From NCBI RefSeq assembly GCF_029852145.1, contig NC_079969.1, positions 23,614,459 through 23,678,458 on the forward strand: DNA of 64,000 nt. The letters are read 5' to 3'. The stretch's first letter is position 1, and every line of letters begins with the position of its first letter. The notes under the pieces were generated by a model. That model saw only the letters and a program-made list of their open reading frames with translations, had not been told where the DNA came from and ran no database searches. This document shows positions 37,309 through 49,449 of this stretch, in pieces. A program made the translations under genes and the position numbers. Source of the DNA: Microplitis mediator (lineage: Eukaryota > Arthropoda > Insecta > Hymenoptera > Braconidae).

Positions 37309-38599
37309 CGAGGCGGTGGTGCCACGGGGCGGGAACCCCAGCTCCAACGTGCCGGTGAGCTCGGGGTGATGATGTCCCGCTGGCACGCGACCAGGGAACA
37401 GGCTCGCCGTCGCGGGCGGATACACCACCCCGGCAGTCGCCAGGGCGTCCGCGCCTCCCGACCCCCCACGAACCACCCTGACTTCCTTATCGGGCACTTC
37501 GGTTTAAATGCACCGTTGGTGCAGTTTTTATTTTTTGTCTCTTGGCCACGTGCTTGTATTTATTTTTTTTGCTTAAGAAATTTTTCAAAATTTATCTTCG
37601 GATTTTATTTTTCAGTCTTTGGTTTTTACTTTTTTTTTACACTTCACTTCACAGTTTATTTATGTAATTTATTTTATTAATAAATATATAAATATCTAAA
37701 CACTGTGAGTTATATCCATTGACGATGGAAGTAGTGAGTCCACGATGAGTTGGACATGCTGCTGAAAATTTAATAATTATTTAGTGTAGCGAAGAGAGAC
37801 GAATTAGTGAAAATTTTCTAGTAGAAACGGCCGAGCGACTGCCCGGCAGAGTCCAGTGAAAACAGACGAGTAGAGACAAGAGTCCAGAGACAGGTTTATT
37901 AGTGGAAACAACCGTCCAGCAAAGACAATCCAGTAGATAAGGAGCAGTTAAGACAGTCCTAGTGGAAAAAGTCTAGTAAAGACAGACACAACACACACTA
38001 CAAGTTCCTCATCAGAGGTCTCATATTTAAAGAAAAAACAAAATCAAAATTAACGTTGCACTTCACTTCACACTATCATCAGATTCTGTAGTATTTAAAT
38101 AACATTTAGTATTTTATTTTTAAAAACAATTGTTAAAAATTAAAGATTTATCTGGTGGCTGCCCTCGTTGCTCTCGTAACCTTGCACCCTCATTAGTTTT
38201 TCTTACTACTGTTGATGCAGCAATACTTTGTCTGAGTAGGAATGTAACACAAGAGGGGAACAATCGTTAGCACGATGAATATTTATTACTAAAAATTAAC
38301 ACCAAAAATTAAAGCGCGCGGCGATCGTTTGGGCCTAAACACCAGTGATTGATTGACGTATGCGTAACGAGGATAAAGTAAAAAAAACAATCGCGGGCCC
38401 CGAGTTGTATCGTTAAAATGAGACTCTTATGGACTCAATTGTTTAAATCTTTAGCACTCCGCAATCTTATTCCCAAGAATAAGAGCAAGAAGAAGGAGAT
38501 CGAAGTTTCGTAGTGTATACATATATACATATATAAATATATGTAGGTATATGAGTATATATTTATATATGATATATATCTATAGGTATAAAAGGAGGC
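37309..38599 (-). other. svp: presumed svp 5' leader and proximal upstream sequence
   Basis: Sequence immediately upstream of the start codon. Bases 37309-37503 are very GC-rich and stay open in the svp frame back to a TAA at 37506-37504, but contain no ATG. No convincing splice acceptor is visible just upstream, so the leader is probably continuous with exon 1. A small palindrome TGCACCGTTGGTGCA lies at 37509-37523. Bases 37840-37990 hold a degenerate pyrimidine-rich repeat (on the minus strand, copies of CTGGACTCT and CCACTA). The transcription start cannot be fixed from sequence alone. Confidence 0.5.
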
Positions 38600-38850
38600 A
38601 AAGTTCCTCTGACACCGGGCCGCGACTATTCTTGAGGCCGACCAGAGACCGACTGCCGACTGAGGCGACCCCTGACACCGACCCGGGTGCCCCCCCACTA
38701 CATCGGGCACAGTACGACCTCGCGCGGTTTCTCGTGGCTGCCCGTGTTTCCATGACAACCGAGGGTGGGGTCGAGTACGGGGCGCGCCCCGATGTTCCTC
38801 TCATTGGCTCACGGTCCTCGGCCCACCTTTCCCCTCACATCACGACATCG
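38600..38850 (-). promoter_or_regulatory. svp: GC-rich candidate svp promoter block
   Basis: About 250 bp with GC content far above the surrounding AT-rich DNA, 1.3-1.5 kb upstream of the svp start codon. It contains the palindrome GGGGCGCGCCCC (38779-38790), an ATTGG motif (38803-38807, an inverted CCAAT box on the plus strand and CCAAT on the minus strand), and an RFX-like site at 38746-38759. No canonical TATA box is evident close by. Calling this the promoter is inference from composition, position and motifs. It could instead be an upstream enhancer or a noncoding first exon. Confidence 0.4.
38746..38759 (+). promoter_or_regulatory. X-box-like RFX site
   Basis: The sequence GTTTCCATGACAAC matches the X-box consensus (GTTGCCATGGCAAC type) at 12 of 14 positions, keeping both half-sites. 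RFX factors bind such sites, typically upstream of genes used in ciliated sensory cells. It sits inside the GC-rich candidate promoter of svp, 44 bp from an inverted CCAAT box, a common pairing with X-boxes. Occupancy is unknown. Confidence 0.4.
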
Positions 38851-40091
38851 TCAAGCATTATCCGTACCACCAAAGTACCCACTTGGTACTCATTTCGACC
38901 TCACCATGTCTCTCACTCCCACTACAACTCGCTCACTCACTCACTTCATACTGTTTTTATACATACATATATCTATATATATATATGTACACTTTATCCT
39001 TTCACTCACTCGCTGTAGACACTATAGACATACTTTCTGTCTTTATCAAGCGCACGCGCGACCCCGCCAAGACACACAGATTCCTCAAACGTCGATAAAA
39101 ATTCCGATTTATAAATATATATATATATATACGTACATATATTTTTTTTTTAATTTACAATACAAAATTATTGGGTGGGGGGGGGTAGTTTTTTTTATTT
39201 ATTTACGCATGATAACGCGTAAGTGCGGATAAATATCAGAAAAGTGCGATATATATATGATTTAAATGTATTTATATGTGAGGGTTGATATGTCGGGGGT
39301 CAAAGAAGCAGCCAATGGGGTAGGTGAGTCAAGTGGGGCGCGAAAAATGGGCTGAACTATTGCCGCCTTTGTCACTGTCTCACTTACCCCCTTGTTAAGG
39401 CAATAAATTTATCTCGCTCGTGCTCGTGGCGCTGTACTGAGACTTGGAGTCGACGCTACACTAGTTGATAGTTAGGTGTACAAAGTAAGGGTGATAGGAA
39501 GTAGGGCTCGAGACGCGGCTCACCCGAACTACGGGGTCAGTCGGGTCGGAGCCCTATAGCCCGGCACTGGCTTCTACCTTCTGCTCTTTGCACTCACGCT
39601 CTTTTATGCTACATTACTTTTTTTAGTAACTAAATATTTTTATTTATACATGTATATATGTATATTTATATTTATATTGAACCTTTTTTTTTTTATCAAG
39701 TATCGTTTGAAGAAGCGAGTGAAGAAAGTGGGTTTTAAATAAAACGTTTGCTGATGACTATTTATGTTGGGACGTTGTTTGAACGTAAGTCTAAGAGAGA
39801 TTTATAAATAAATCGAAGACACTGGCTGGCACTTGAAGTTTTGATTCGCGTTCAATTATTTGCCCTTTGACTGAAGCAATGCCGATGATAAAAGTCAACA
39901 CTGACGTCGTGTAACAGAGGGTCAGATTTAGGCTTCCAACAGAAAGTGATCGCGATACCTAATGACTTGATATAGATTGCATGCTGAACTAGAATTAATC
40001 ACTTTATTTAATTAACTCTTTATGTAATTATCAATTAATTATTCAAGTATTTAATTTTTTTTTTTTTTTATTAAATAAAATAATTTGCTGA

Positions 40092-40595
40092 CAAACCCGG
40101 AGCAAAATAAGACATCAATTTGACACAAAATTTTTTTGGTAAAAAATGTTTAGTTGCCATTAGTAATTAAAAATTTTTTATACTAGGAATTTAGCCTATC
40201 TCCTTTTCCCTACCCTATGGACAGACAATCATTGTCTCTATAGGAATTATAGTAGTTATATGTACAGCTATATATGTAATTTTAGGGAAGTAAATAAATA
40301 AAATAAAATTAAATTAAATTTATAGAATAGAATGGGGCAAATTGATCAGCCTAATTAGTGCAGCCTATTTTTAATTTTTAGTACAATTTTTTTTAATGAC
40401 TTATTTTTAGTGAGAACTAAAAAAGATAAATCTGAGGTAAAATGGGCCACTACAAAACTTTTTTAATTAATAAATTTAATTTTCCTAGGTCAATAGTGAC
40501 CCATTTTACATCAGATTCAGCTTTTCTTGTTCTCAATAAAAAATTCCAATAAAATTTTTTTTTTTTAAATAGTATTCCATTTTACCCCGGGATTT
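40092..40595. mobile_element. CCGGAGCAAAATAAGAC MITE
   Basis: Left CCCGGAGCAAAATAAGACAT and right TATTCCATTTTACCCCGGG are inverted. An internal inverted pair lies at about 40405-40548 (GAGGTAAAATGGGCCACT against AGTGACCCATTTTACATC). Related to 1197-1910. Confidence 0.5.
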
Positions 40596-41899
40596 TTTCT
40601 AGTTTAGAAAATAAATTGAGGTTAAAAAAATTTTTTAGGAATTCGATATAACATGGAAATATGTATATAAAAAAATATACATCAGATTTAAAAAAAATAT
40701 GTAATAGTGGGATAAGCGTGGGTGGATGATGAGAAGGTAATAGTGTGCCGGCGGTTGGCCGCGAAGGGGTGGCCCAATACACGTCAGAGTGCACGATGCG
40801 CAGAATAAAACGCGATGTACACAAGGGCTCTGTTTCGTTTGTACTGAGCTACCCCTCTGGTCTCTGACGCTTCACCTCCCTCGTACGTCTATACATCAGT
40901 CTGTATACTCGGGATTGCTGGTGCCTGTACGCTGTTGGTTATATAGAAGTAGGACTACGACTACGACGGAGGCACAAGTGTATATCGGTGAAGGGGTGCC
41001 GAACAATGCCCGTTCGTTCAATGCGCTCTAGATATGATTACCGGAAACCATCCCATAATTACTTTTTGTACCTCGAGACAACCCTGCCTCCCCTTTTACT
41101 CCACTTACCCCCTAAAGACCAAACGTCCCGGAGTCAAATTCACCTCTCTTCCTATCTCCCAATTTCTCTCTTTGTATTTAAATATCTATCTGTATAACGA
41201 TCTTTGTTTTGAGATTTTAATGACAAGTCAATTTTACTTGTCATTAATATTATTTTTTTTTTATAACTGAGAGACAAAACAAGAAATTTATTCATTGCAG
41301 TTAAACGGTTTTTTAATTTTTATTTATCATTTTAAAAATGATTTAATTTAAATTTTATAATCAACACATTTTATCTCTTGTTTGTGTGACGAATGATTTT
41401 AGAAGTAGCAAAGGGAAAACAACTGATTTGGCTGCACAGACAAATAATATACTCAAGTTTTGACTGCCTGCAATTTCATTTTATCCCAGCTATGGGTATA
41501 TTGTTAATAATTTACATGAATCAAAGCATCAATTATTTAATAACTTGAAAGCTCATTAGGATTGCTGGTTAATTTAAGCTCAATAGGGTGAAAATTTTAT
41601 GGTCAATGCGGGATTTTCAATAAGCAGTACAATGTTGTGATTACATTTAATCAACAAAACTATCGATAAATAGCAACGCTAAAAATTATTGAATTCTCTA
41701 AAGCAGTGGCACCTTTGCCATAAATTTGATCACAACCAAAAAGTCTTTGGAAATGAGAATTAAATTTGATAAATTTTTCAGTTTTTTTTTTGGGTAAAAT
41801 GATATTTTAATTGTTCATTTAAATATATACGCATGAACTAAATATGTAAAGAGTAGATAACCTGAAGGCTTTGTAATTTTGTTTTTAGTATAATATATA

Positions 41900-42725
41900 T
41901 AGGGGACGGGCTGGCAAAACGGATCTGGTTGGGCGAAACGGGTCGCCCCAGAAATTTGGTAAATGTGATTATTAAGCCTAGGATTTTTTCCTTAATTAAA
42001 AAATATGACAATTAATAATTAATCATGTCAAATTTTTGGTATTACGACAAATATTGGTCGTATTGAAAAATTTTTCAAGTAAAAGATGTTCAAAATTCAA
42101 TTTTCTGAAAAAAATGTCTCTTATAATTTTTCCTTAGGATTAATAAGGAAGCCGTAATTTCGAAATTTAAATTTTGATAATTAATCAAATTTTGAACCGT
42201 TCATTATGAATCTTAATTTTAGAATTACGGTGAAAATATTGGTCGTATTAAAAAAGTTTTCAAACAAAAGTTGTAGGAAATTTAATTTTCTAAAAAAAAT
42301 GTCTCTTACAATTTTTGCTTAGGACTAATAAGAAAGCCGTAGTTTCAAAATTAAGATTTTCATAATTAACAAAAATTTGAATCATTCATTATGAATCTTA
42401 ATTTTGGAATTACGGTGAAAATATTGGTCGTATAAGAAAATCACAAGAAACATTTTTATAGAAAATTAAATTTCCTACAACTTTTGTTTAAAAAATTTTT
42501 TTATAAGACCAATATTTTCGCCGGAATATCAAGCATTTGAACCATTCATTTCACAATCAAGGCAAAAATTTTTTCTCTATTGATTATTTTTAAAAAATTG
42601 TTTTTGATCGTCATTGCCAACTCATCATCATTTTGTACAATTTTGAGTATCCAAAAATTTTTTTTCCGGAAATTGTACTCAATATATTGTTGGCTTCTTT
42701 TGCCATTTTGCCCGCCCTTCACCTA
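41900..42725. mobile_element. TAGGGGACGGGCTGGCAAAAC element with 185-bp tandem repeats
   Basis: Left TAGGGGACGGGCTGGCAAAA and right TTTTGCCCGCCCTTCACCTA are imperfect inverted ends. The interior (about 42040-42540) is a tandem array whose unit begins TTACGGTGAAAATATTGGTC and recurs at 42225 and 42410, a period of 185 bp. The last part turns back in reverse orientation, closing the palindrome. Confidence 0.65.
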
Positions 42726-43805
42726 TACATTACTTTCTCACTGTTCCCATTAGCCTCATTACCTTTTTATATCTAGACTAAAATTTAATCTCAAGTAGTT
42801 TTTTAAAATTATAATTATCTCGAATTAAATAAGAATTTTCTTCTATAAAAAACTAAAAACTGTAAGAAAGTTTTTTGTTTTAATTAACATGCTTATGCGG
42901 ATACAATATAATAAGTATGTTCATATTTCCCATGTCGCAAGAGTATATAAGCTTAGTTGGTTTTCCTTTTCTTAGGGTTTTTCTGTTATCTCCTTGGTTT
43001 GTCTCGTCCCCGGGGCCCTTTTGTTCGCACTCTTTCGACTGTTAATGCCGCGAAATTAACTCGCAGTAGAGCTAGAAAGAGTACAGTATCTATGTACATA
43101 TATATAACTGTATGTATGGACTATATACATAAATATGTACAAGAGAACAGAATAGATGGAGGGGGTGTAGTAAAATATATATAGTAAGTACATAAAAGAA
43201 AGCAGAGATGACTAAAGAAGGGAGTTCTGTAAGAGAATAGAGCTGTTGTATTCTCTGTAGCTTTTCTTCTTCTCAATAAAGTCCAAGTCACGAGACCTAA
43301 AAGTGTTTGATTACAGCTTAATTAATAGCAATCATATTGACGTCTATAGAATATCGATCGATTAAAAAAATATTTAATTATCATGACTATTCTTATCAAT
43401 AAATGGAGTCCCGTATTTTTTTTTTTAATATTTTAAATAATTACTATTAAATTAGTTATGAGTGATAAATTTTTTTCATTATCTCGTTCTGTAAAAACCC
43501 TCATCCGGTAGCTTTTCTTCGCTTTATCTCGTTATCGTCATCAGAAAGTTAAGTTTTTCCGAGGGTCGAGTAACTCTACAAGACTACCGCGACAATTTTA
43601 CTTTTAACTGAATGCTTACTCCTTTGATACTACTTCTGAAGCTAGTCATTATCAAATTATAAAAAGTACTCTTGTTAATTATGTTAGGGTTGAGGTTGAT
43701 GCCATACAGAATGTAAAAAATATTTTACTAAAAAAAAATTAGTTTATTAGGCTTCTAAGTATCTTTTAAAAATTTTCTTAATTATAGTTTTATTTAATAA
43801 TTGTA

Positions 43806-43905
43806 AATGATAATGAAATTAGCCGACGTTTAATAATTTTTGAATGATTTTTAAATACGATAAATTATAAAAAAAAATATTTTGAAAAATTTCACCTACG
43901 CTGTG
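43806..43905. mobile_element. partial 190-bp family copy
   Basis: ATGAAATTAGCCGACGTTTA at the left and the A-run/TATTTTGAAAAATTTCACCT core are recognisable; the rest is lost. Confidence 0.35.
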
Positions 43906-44624
43906 TATAGATAAAAAATGGAAAATGATATTTAAATTCAGTTACATTTTCAATTATAAAAATTGCTGTAACTCATAAACTATCGGTCGGAGCAACTTAA
44001 GTATGAGGACCTTTTTTAAAGAGGATAAAATTTCCTTCAAATATATGTTTCCTTCGTTTCCCTATACTTAGCGGTTCGTCCTAAACAATGAATAAATCAC
44101 GATTTTCGTCAAAAAATTTAGTTAGATAGCTCTTACTGGTGAGCCAGCGTGAGCTACATTAAAAAGTCCAAGAGTAATTTTAAAGAGCATGGAATGCCCT
44201 ACAAGATTCAAAAATTCGTTTCTTAATATCATGAAAAACAACTCAGCATTCGAAATTTGAAAACAAAAATTTTTTTACATGCATTTTAAATGGGAAAAAA
44301 TCAAATTGAAATAGTAAGTACTTAGCATTGGAATTAAGAGCTCATATTTGGTGAGAATTTTTTTTTTTTTTTCGATGTACAGTCGAACTCTACTGACTCG
44401 GATTCCATTATCTCGGAATTTCCCCTCAATCTTGACCCCTACTACAAGCTACGCTGCCTCCCACCCGATACTATACATTTGTATGTCTCAGTCTATATTT
44501 ATCTATACATCATTCATGCAGATGTAGGAGCGCATGCGTTGTAGTTTACTTTTTAAGGAAGAAGGGGCGTCCGTTAACTCGGAAATTCCAAGAAATTAGA
44601 TTGAGATTTTGCTTGAGCACTTAA

Positions 44625-44735
44625 AAAAAAAAACTTTTACGGAAATGAATCACCCTAACCTACAGTTTTTTTAATTTTCTACGTGCGCATGTTTTTAGTT
44701 TTTTTTTTTGTGATTGACATTGACCATAATTGTAA
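44625..44735. mobile_element. partial 190-bp family copy
   Basis: The core TACAGTTTTTTTAATTTTCT ACGTGCGCATG and the following T run match the centre of the family. The ends are missing. Confidence 0.35.
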
Positions 44736-45823
44736 TTATTATTAAGAAATAATTTTTTAAAATTGTTTTATATTATAAATTTATTAATAAAAATAAATCA
44801 GAAGAATCTCTGAATCTTCATTTTTCAGTAGGGACAGAACTCATTATTTGGAGAAATTTCCATAAATGAGATATACGTACTACAAATTTTTTTTTTCTAT
44901 TATTTTTGTTAACATTTACTGCTTACAAAAATTTTTTCTGTACATTTTATTAAATATAGAAAACAAATGTCTTCTATTTTACGAAATTTCACCTCATGAT
45001 CGTGCAATAGACGTGACGTAGTCAAGAAAATTATTTTTTCTTATTATTAAATAATTTTACCCATCAACGATTAAATTTTTTTTTCAAATTTTAATAGATG
45101 ACGAATTTATGTAGACAAAAAAATTAAAAAAATGACAATTTGCTTTTTTTATCAGATTAAAGGTAAAAATTTTTTTTGATAATTTTCAATATTTTATTTG
45201 AGTCAAAAATTTCAAAAAAAATGCGGGATTTTTTTGGAGGAAAATCAAATTTTGTTTAATTATTTTATTGAAATTTAGTATAATTTTTAAAAAATTTTAA
45301 GATAACAAAAATAATTAGAAAAATTAAAAATATTTTTTTTCAGTTGAAAATAAAAAATCGATAAAACAAATTGAAAAGTGATACTATAGAATATAAATAT
45401 GATATATATACGTATATATATATATATGAATATGAGAAATTTAATATATGAAGCAGAGCAAAAGCAATACGAGGTTAAAAGGTCGTGCTTTGTCCTGGAG
45501 CTCGAGCGATAAATCGGATCGTCTTGAATGAGAAGAACAAACCCAGTACGGACTCGGAAGGTAACAGCACACGGGGAAACATTTGCATAGGGAAAAAAAA
45601 TTTACTTGGGACCCATGTTTCATATATTTATATTTAAGCACACGTAAGTGGGTCTAAGGCTTACGTATATATGTATTATATGCCTGTGTTACGTAAAAGT
45701 AGTCGATCATATATATATAGTTTATACCTATGTCGTGTCCCGAATGGTCAGTTGTCCGGTAAGAGGGCCAGAAGCAATGCAATGGCATATCACCTGTCCC
45801 TAGCACGATTAGTCGGGGTCAAG

Positions 45824-45837
45824 ATTGCCGTAGCAAC
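45824..45837 (+). promoter_or_regulatory. second X-box-like RFX site in a GC-rich island
   Basis: ATTGCCGTAGCAAC matches the 14-bp X-box palindrome at 11 positions. It lies 8.5 kb upstream of the svp start in a unique GC-richer island (about 45720-45930) that also contains an E-box CACCTG (45792-45797). Function is inferred only. Confidence 0.3.
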
Positions 45838-47199
45838 GAGCTAGAGTCCCACGGAAGGACCCCCCGTTTGTACCTCGAGTTTACGATAAATTAATGGTTT
45901 TAGACGCCGCGACAGACCCTTCTCTCTTTGTTGTATACGTAGTTATACATACATACGTACTCTGTACGCGCCGTTGGATTGCTTATACCGCGTCATGATA
46001 TTATTCACACACGTGAAAATTTAAATCCTGATGGGGCTTGAAACTTTTTCAGACTAATGTAGTATACCCATACTTTCTTTACGATATTATTTATTACTAG
46101 TCCGTTGGACACTAATATGTAACGGTCATGTTAATTTTATCTTTTTTTTATTATTCTCATATTTTTTATTTTTAATTATTTCGATAATTATCAAGTAAAT
46201 ATATGTATTTTTTTTTATAGTGGTGGACTTTTTTTTTACTTAATTAAAGAAAATTAATTAGCCGATAGCATGTGTGAGATTTTTTTTTTTTTTTAATCAA
46301 AAAATGTTTAGATTTTCGAAAAAAATTTGAAACCATCTGGCAACTTAAACAAATAGAAAGTTACAAAATATAAAAATGAAATATTTTTGTGTGAAAGTTT
46401 GTTCAGGATTTTTGAGAAAATAGTTCTGTTCATTCTAGAGTATAATAGCTTCTTGACCAGGATCATTAATGATAGTTAAGGGATTTTTTTTTCCGACACT
46501 AAGGATTCAACGGGCTGTCCACGACTGACGTAATACACAATAGAAGTAAACACGAATGGACGAGATAGAAAATAAGAATAATAAATAAAATACATGGGTG
46601 TGTTATTATTATAGGCGACTAATGGTTTTTTGCATTCATTTTAAAGCCGAAGGAATCATTAATTTTAAATGGACAAATTTATCGGAAAATTTTCATTTAT
46701 CTTCCGTGAAATTTACGTTACTGGGTAAACAGATTTAATGATTTTTTTAAGTCCGCACTGAAAATTGTTATTTTGTTCAACGATTTTTTCGCTTACAAAA
46801 TAATTATTAAAATTTTTTTTTTCTTTGGAAAATTGTAAATTTATATTTTAATAAAGAGGAGGAACAGGTAAAATGAGGACACAAAAAAATTCAACAAATT
46901 GTCAGTTGCCCTTGAGAATTTTTTTTAATTTTCGGGCAAAATGGAGCAGTCCAAAAAATTGCAAAAAAAAATTTTCTTTCATATTTACAATGAAATTTAT
47001 GGAGTGTAGTAATTTATGTAAATTAAAGTTAGAAATATTTGAGAATAAATGCTGGGAAAAATTTATGAAGAAATTTTGAAAAAAACGAAATTTTGCGAAA
47101 ATTAGTTGATGCGTTTCAGATGGATAAGAAATATTTTTAAAAATAATGAATTAAGACACAGAAAGAAATATACTTTAAAAATTAGTGTTCGAAATTTTG

Positions 47200-47870
47200 A
47201 CCCTGAACCCGACTAGAATTTTTCATAAGGACCTGACGAGGTCCTTATCAGGTTAACCTTGTTTCAAATAAGGTCCAGATCAGGATATCCTGACAAGGAA
47301 CTGATATGGATGTAACGTTTAAGACCCATGAGGTCCTTATCAGGATTGCCTTATTAGGTCCTTAATAGGATGCCCTCATCGAATCCTAACCAGGATATCC
47401 TCATCAAATCCTTATCAGGGTATCCCCATCGAATCCTTATCAGGATTACCTTATCAGGTCCTTACCAGGATGTCCTCATCGAATCCTTACCAGGGTATCC
47501 TCATCAAATCCTTAACAGGGTATCCCCATCGAATCGTTATCAGGATTACCTTATCAGGTCCTTACCAGGATGTCCTCATCAAATCCTGATCAGGGTATCC
47601 TCATCAAATCCTTAACAGGGTATTCTCATCAAATCCTTATCAGGATTACCTTATCAGGTCTTTACCAGGATATCCTCATCACATCCTCATTAAGGAACTT
47701 GTCAGGTCGACCCGATGGCAAATAACTTTTTTTCGAATAAGGAAATCCTGATGAGGTCCTGATAAGAAATTCGTCAGATTTGCCCTAACGAGGCAAACAT
47801 ATTAACCTTACAAGGTCCTTATGGTATTTCAGACAAATCAGGAAAAAATTCTAGTCGGGAACCTGGGTAT
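47200..47870. mobile_element. MITE with CCCGACTAGAATTTTT ends and an internal minisatellite
   Basis: Left ACCCGACTAGAATTTTTC and right GAAAAAATTCTAGTCGGGA are inverted. Between the ends is CCTTATCAGG-type sequence in both orientations, including the tandem array at 47331-47695. Confidence 0.7.
47331..47695. repeat. 25-bp minisatellite with 100-bp higher-order period
   Basis: About 14-15 units of 25 bp, of the type CCTTATCAGG followed by GTATCCCCATCGAAT. Four successive variants repeat as a block: TTATCAGGTCCTTACCAGGA occurs at 47451 and again at 47551, exactly 100 bp apart. A spurious open frame (47370-47615) crosses it because 25 x 3 = 75 keeps a periodic reading. Confidence 0.9.
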
Positions 47871-47959
47871 CAATATAGGGTATTTGAAGATTCCATCAAA
47901 CAATGAATTTTATTATACGTGTCATAAATTTTCAATGTTCAAGTTACGAGTTTTAAGAT

Positions 47960-48127
47960 ACACTCTCTAAAAATGAATTAGTTAAATACACTGCGAATCA
48001 GTGGATAGTCGATATGTCTACAGCTATAAGTATACCACTGATTCAACCAGTGGTATACTTATAGCTGGTTCCCAAGTGAATATTCACTAATTCAAAGTGA
48101 ATTTCACTGATTCATTTTTTAAGAGTA
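47960..48127. mobile_element. 168-bp MITE with ACTCTCTAAAAATGAATTAG ends
   Basis: Left ACTCTCTAAAAATGAATTAG and right TGATTCATTTTTTAAGAGT are inverted. The centre is a strong hairpin, with CTATAAGTATACCACTG against CAGTGGTATACTTATAG. A small relative of the outer element at 6080-6948. Confidence 0.65.
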
Positions 48128-49449
48128 GACAATAAATTTTAATATTTATCCTTCAATTATTTTCGTTTTAATTATAAAAGAAAAAATTACTATTTAAAAT
48201 GATAGTATTTACTGATCACTTAATCATGATATTACTTGTCGTATCTCAATTTAAATACTTCAATTTTTCCTTGAATTTTAAAAGATCGCAGAAAAAAGAA
48301 AATTTTGTTTTTTAATTTGTGGGTATCCCATTTTACCCGGTTTTCCTCTACTTAAAACTCTTGAAAGTGTTTGAGATAAAAAAATGATAATCTTAAAAAT
48401 TCATTCATCAGACCATCAACAGCAAGTGGAGTAAAAGTAGATGAGACAAAAGTACAGCAAAGATCTAGATACATGTAAAGATGTAAATATGTATTAAGTA
48501 TATACTGTATGTTAGTTAAAAACATATCCACTCGACTTCTTGGCATTATCTTAAGAGGCACTCCCGTTATCTGAGTACCATAACCGACTAATCATTAATA
48601 TAATCGCACATACAGCAACACACATCCTCGAGAGTGAAAGTAAGCAAGATGGCACGTGCCAGTTTCCGACCCAAGTGTGTTGTGTATATGGAGTAGTCCC
48701 AGAGCAGAGTACAATCTTCATCACAACACTGCACACATTTACATGCGCACTATAATGTAGACTAGAGCACACGCGTCACACGCGTGAAAGGGTGAAACGA
48801 CAAAAGATTGTCAACGACTTGCTCATTGCTCATTGTCGCATCAGCTGAATCCGCGGGATGTTGTATTGGGATCCCCTCGATAGTTTAAGCTTTACTGAGA
48901 CATATATGTGCTGTATATACAGACATACTCTGATAGTTTAACTTGACATATGGCAATGTGGGCGTGATTGCGCTCTACTACTTTCATTTTCAATCAAATT
49001 CATCCTTTACATTCTCTACCCTCATTTTATTTTACATTTTTTTCCGCACCAATTTCCGACCACCAATCTGACACATTTGGCCAAGGGTCTGCTTCTAATT
49101 TTTAAATTTGTTGTGGCTGTACTATAAATTTAATAGTTTTTATTTACCCAAGAAAAATTTTAAAATATTCTGCAATAGTAATTTTTAGAACTGCAGCAAA
49201 AAATTAATCAACATAGTTATTTTTATTTTTACGATTTGGGACAGTACAAATCAATAATACTGTAGTGTTTATAATTCAGTAGTTGATCAGAAAAATTTAT
49301 AGTAAAGTTATTAAATTTAATTTCATTGTTCGAATCAAACAGCTGCGATTTTGTGATTTGAAGATTCGAACTCCAGGCTAGAGTTAATGCTGATTAAAAT
49401 AAAATCCGAGTCACTCCGAAAACACTGTGCTTACCAGTGATTATTTATG

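Larger units (their letters stand above)
46854..48350. mobile_element. 1.5-kb GAGGAACAGGTAAAATG element with two nested elements
   Basis: Left AGGAGGAACAGGTAAAATGA and right CATTTTACCCGGTTTTCCTC are inverted. Inside are the element at 47200-47870 with its minisatellite, the small element at 47960-48127, and a fragment (48172-48270) of the CACGGAAAAAAA family. At least three rounds of insertion. Confidence 0.55.

Noticed and set aside
37066..37680. Plus-strand 204-codon open frame over svp exon 1, and shorter overlapping ones
   Set aside because: Antisense shadow of a GC-rich coding exon; the 3' part is low-complexity Phe-rich sequence.
38551..39232. Overlapping plus-strand open frames of up to 155 codons
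   Set aside because: They result from GC-rich sequence followed by TA repeats. No domain, and the same stretch is open in several frames on both strands.
42944..43280. TATATAAG box followed about 330 bp later by AATAAA, as if a small plus-strand gene
   Set aside because: The 75-codon frame between them has no recognisable features, and both motifs are common in AT-rich DNA.
47370..47615. 81-codon repetitive open frame
   Set aside because: Translation of the 25-bp minisatellite; its protein periodicity only mirrors the DNA repeat.
47331..47695. Regular short repeats as a possible CRISPR array
   Set aside because: Units are contiguous 25-mers without unique spacers, and the DNA is eukaryotic.
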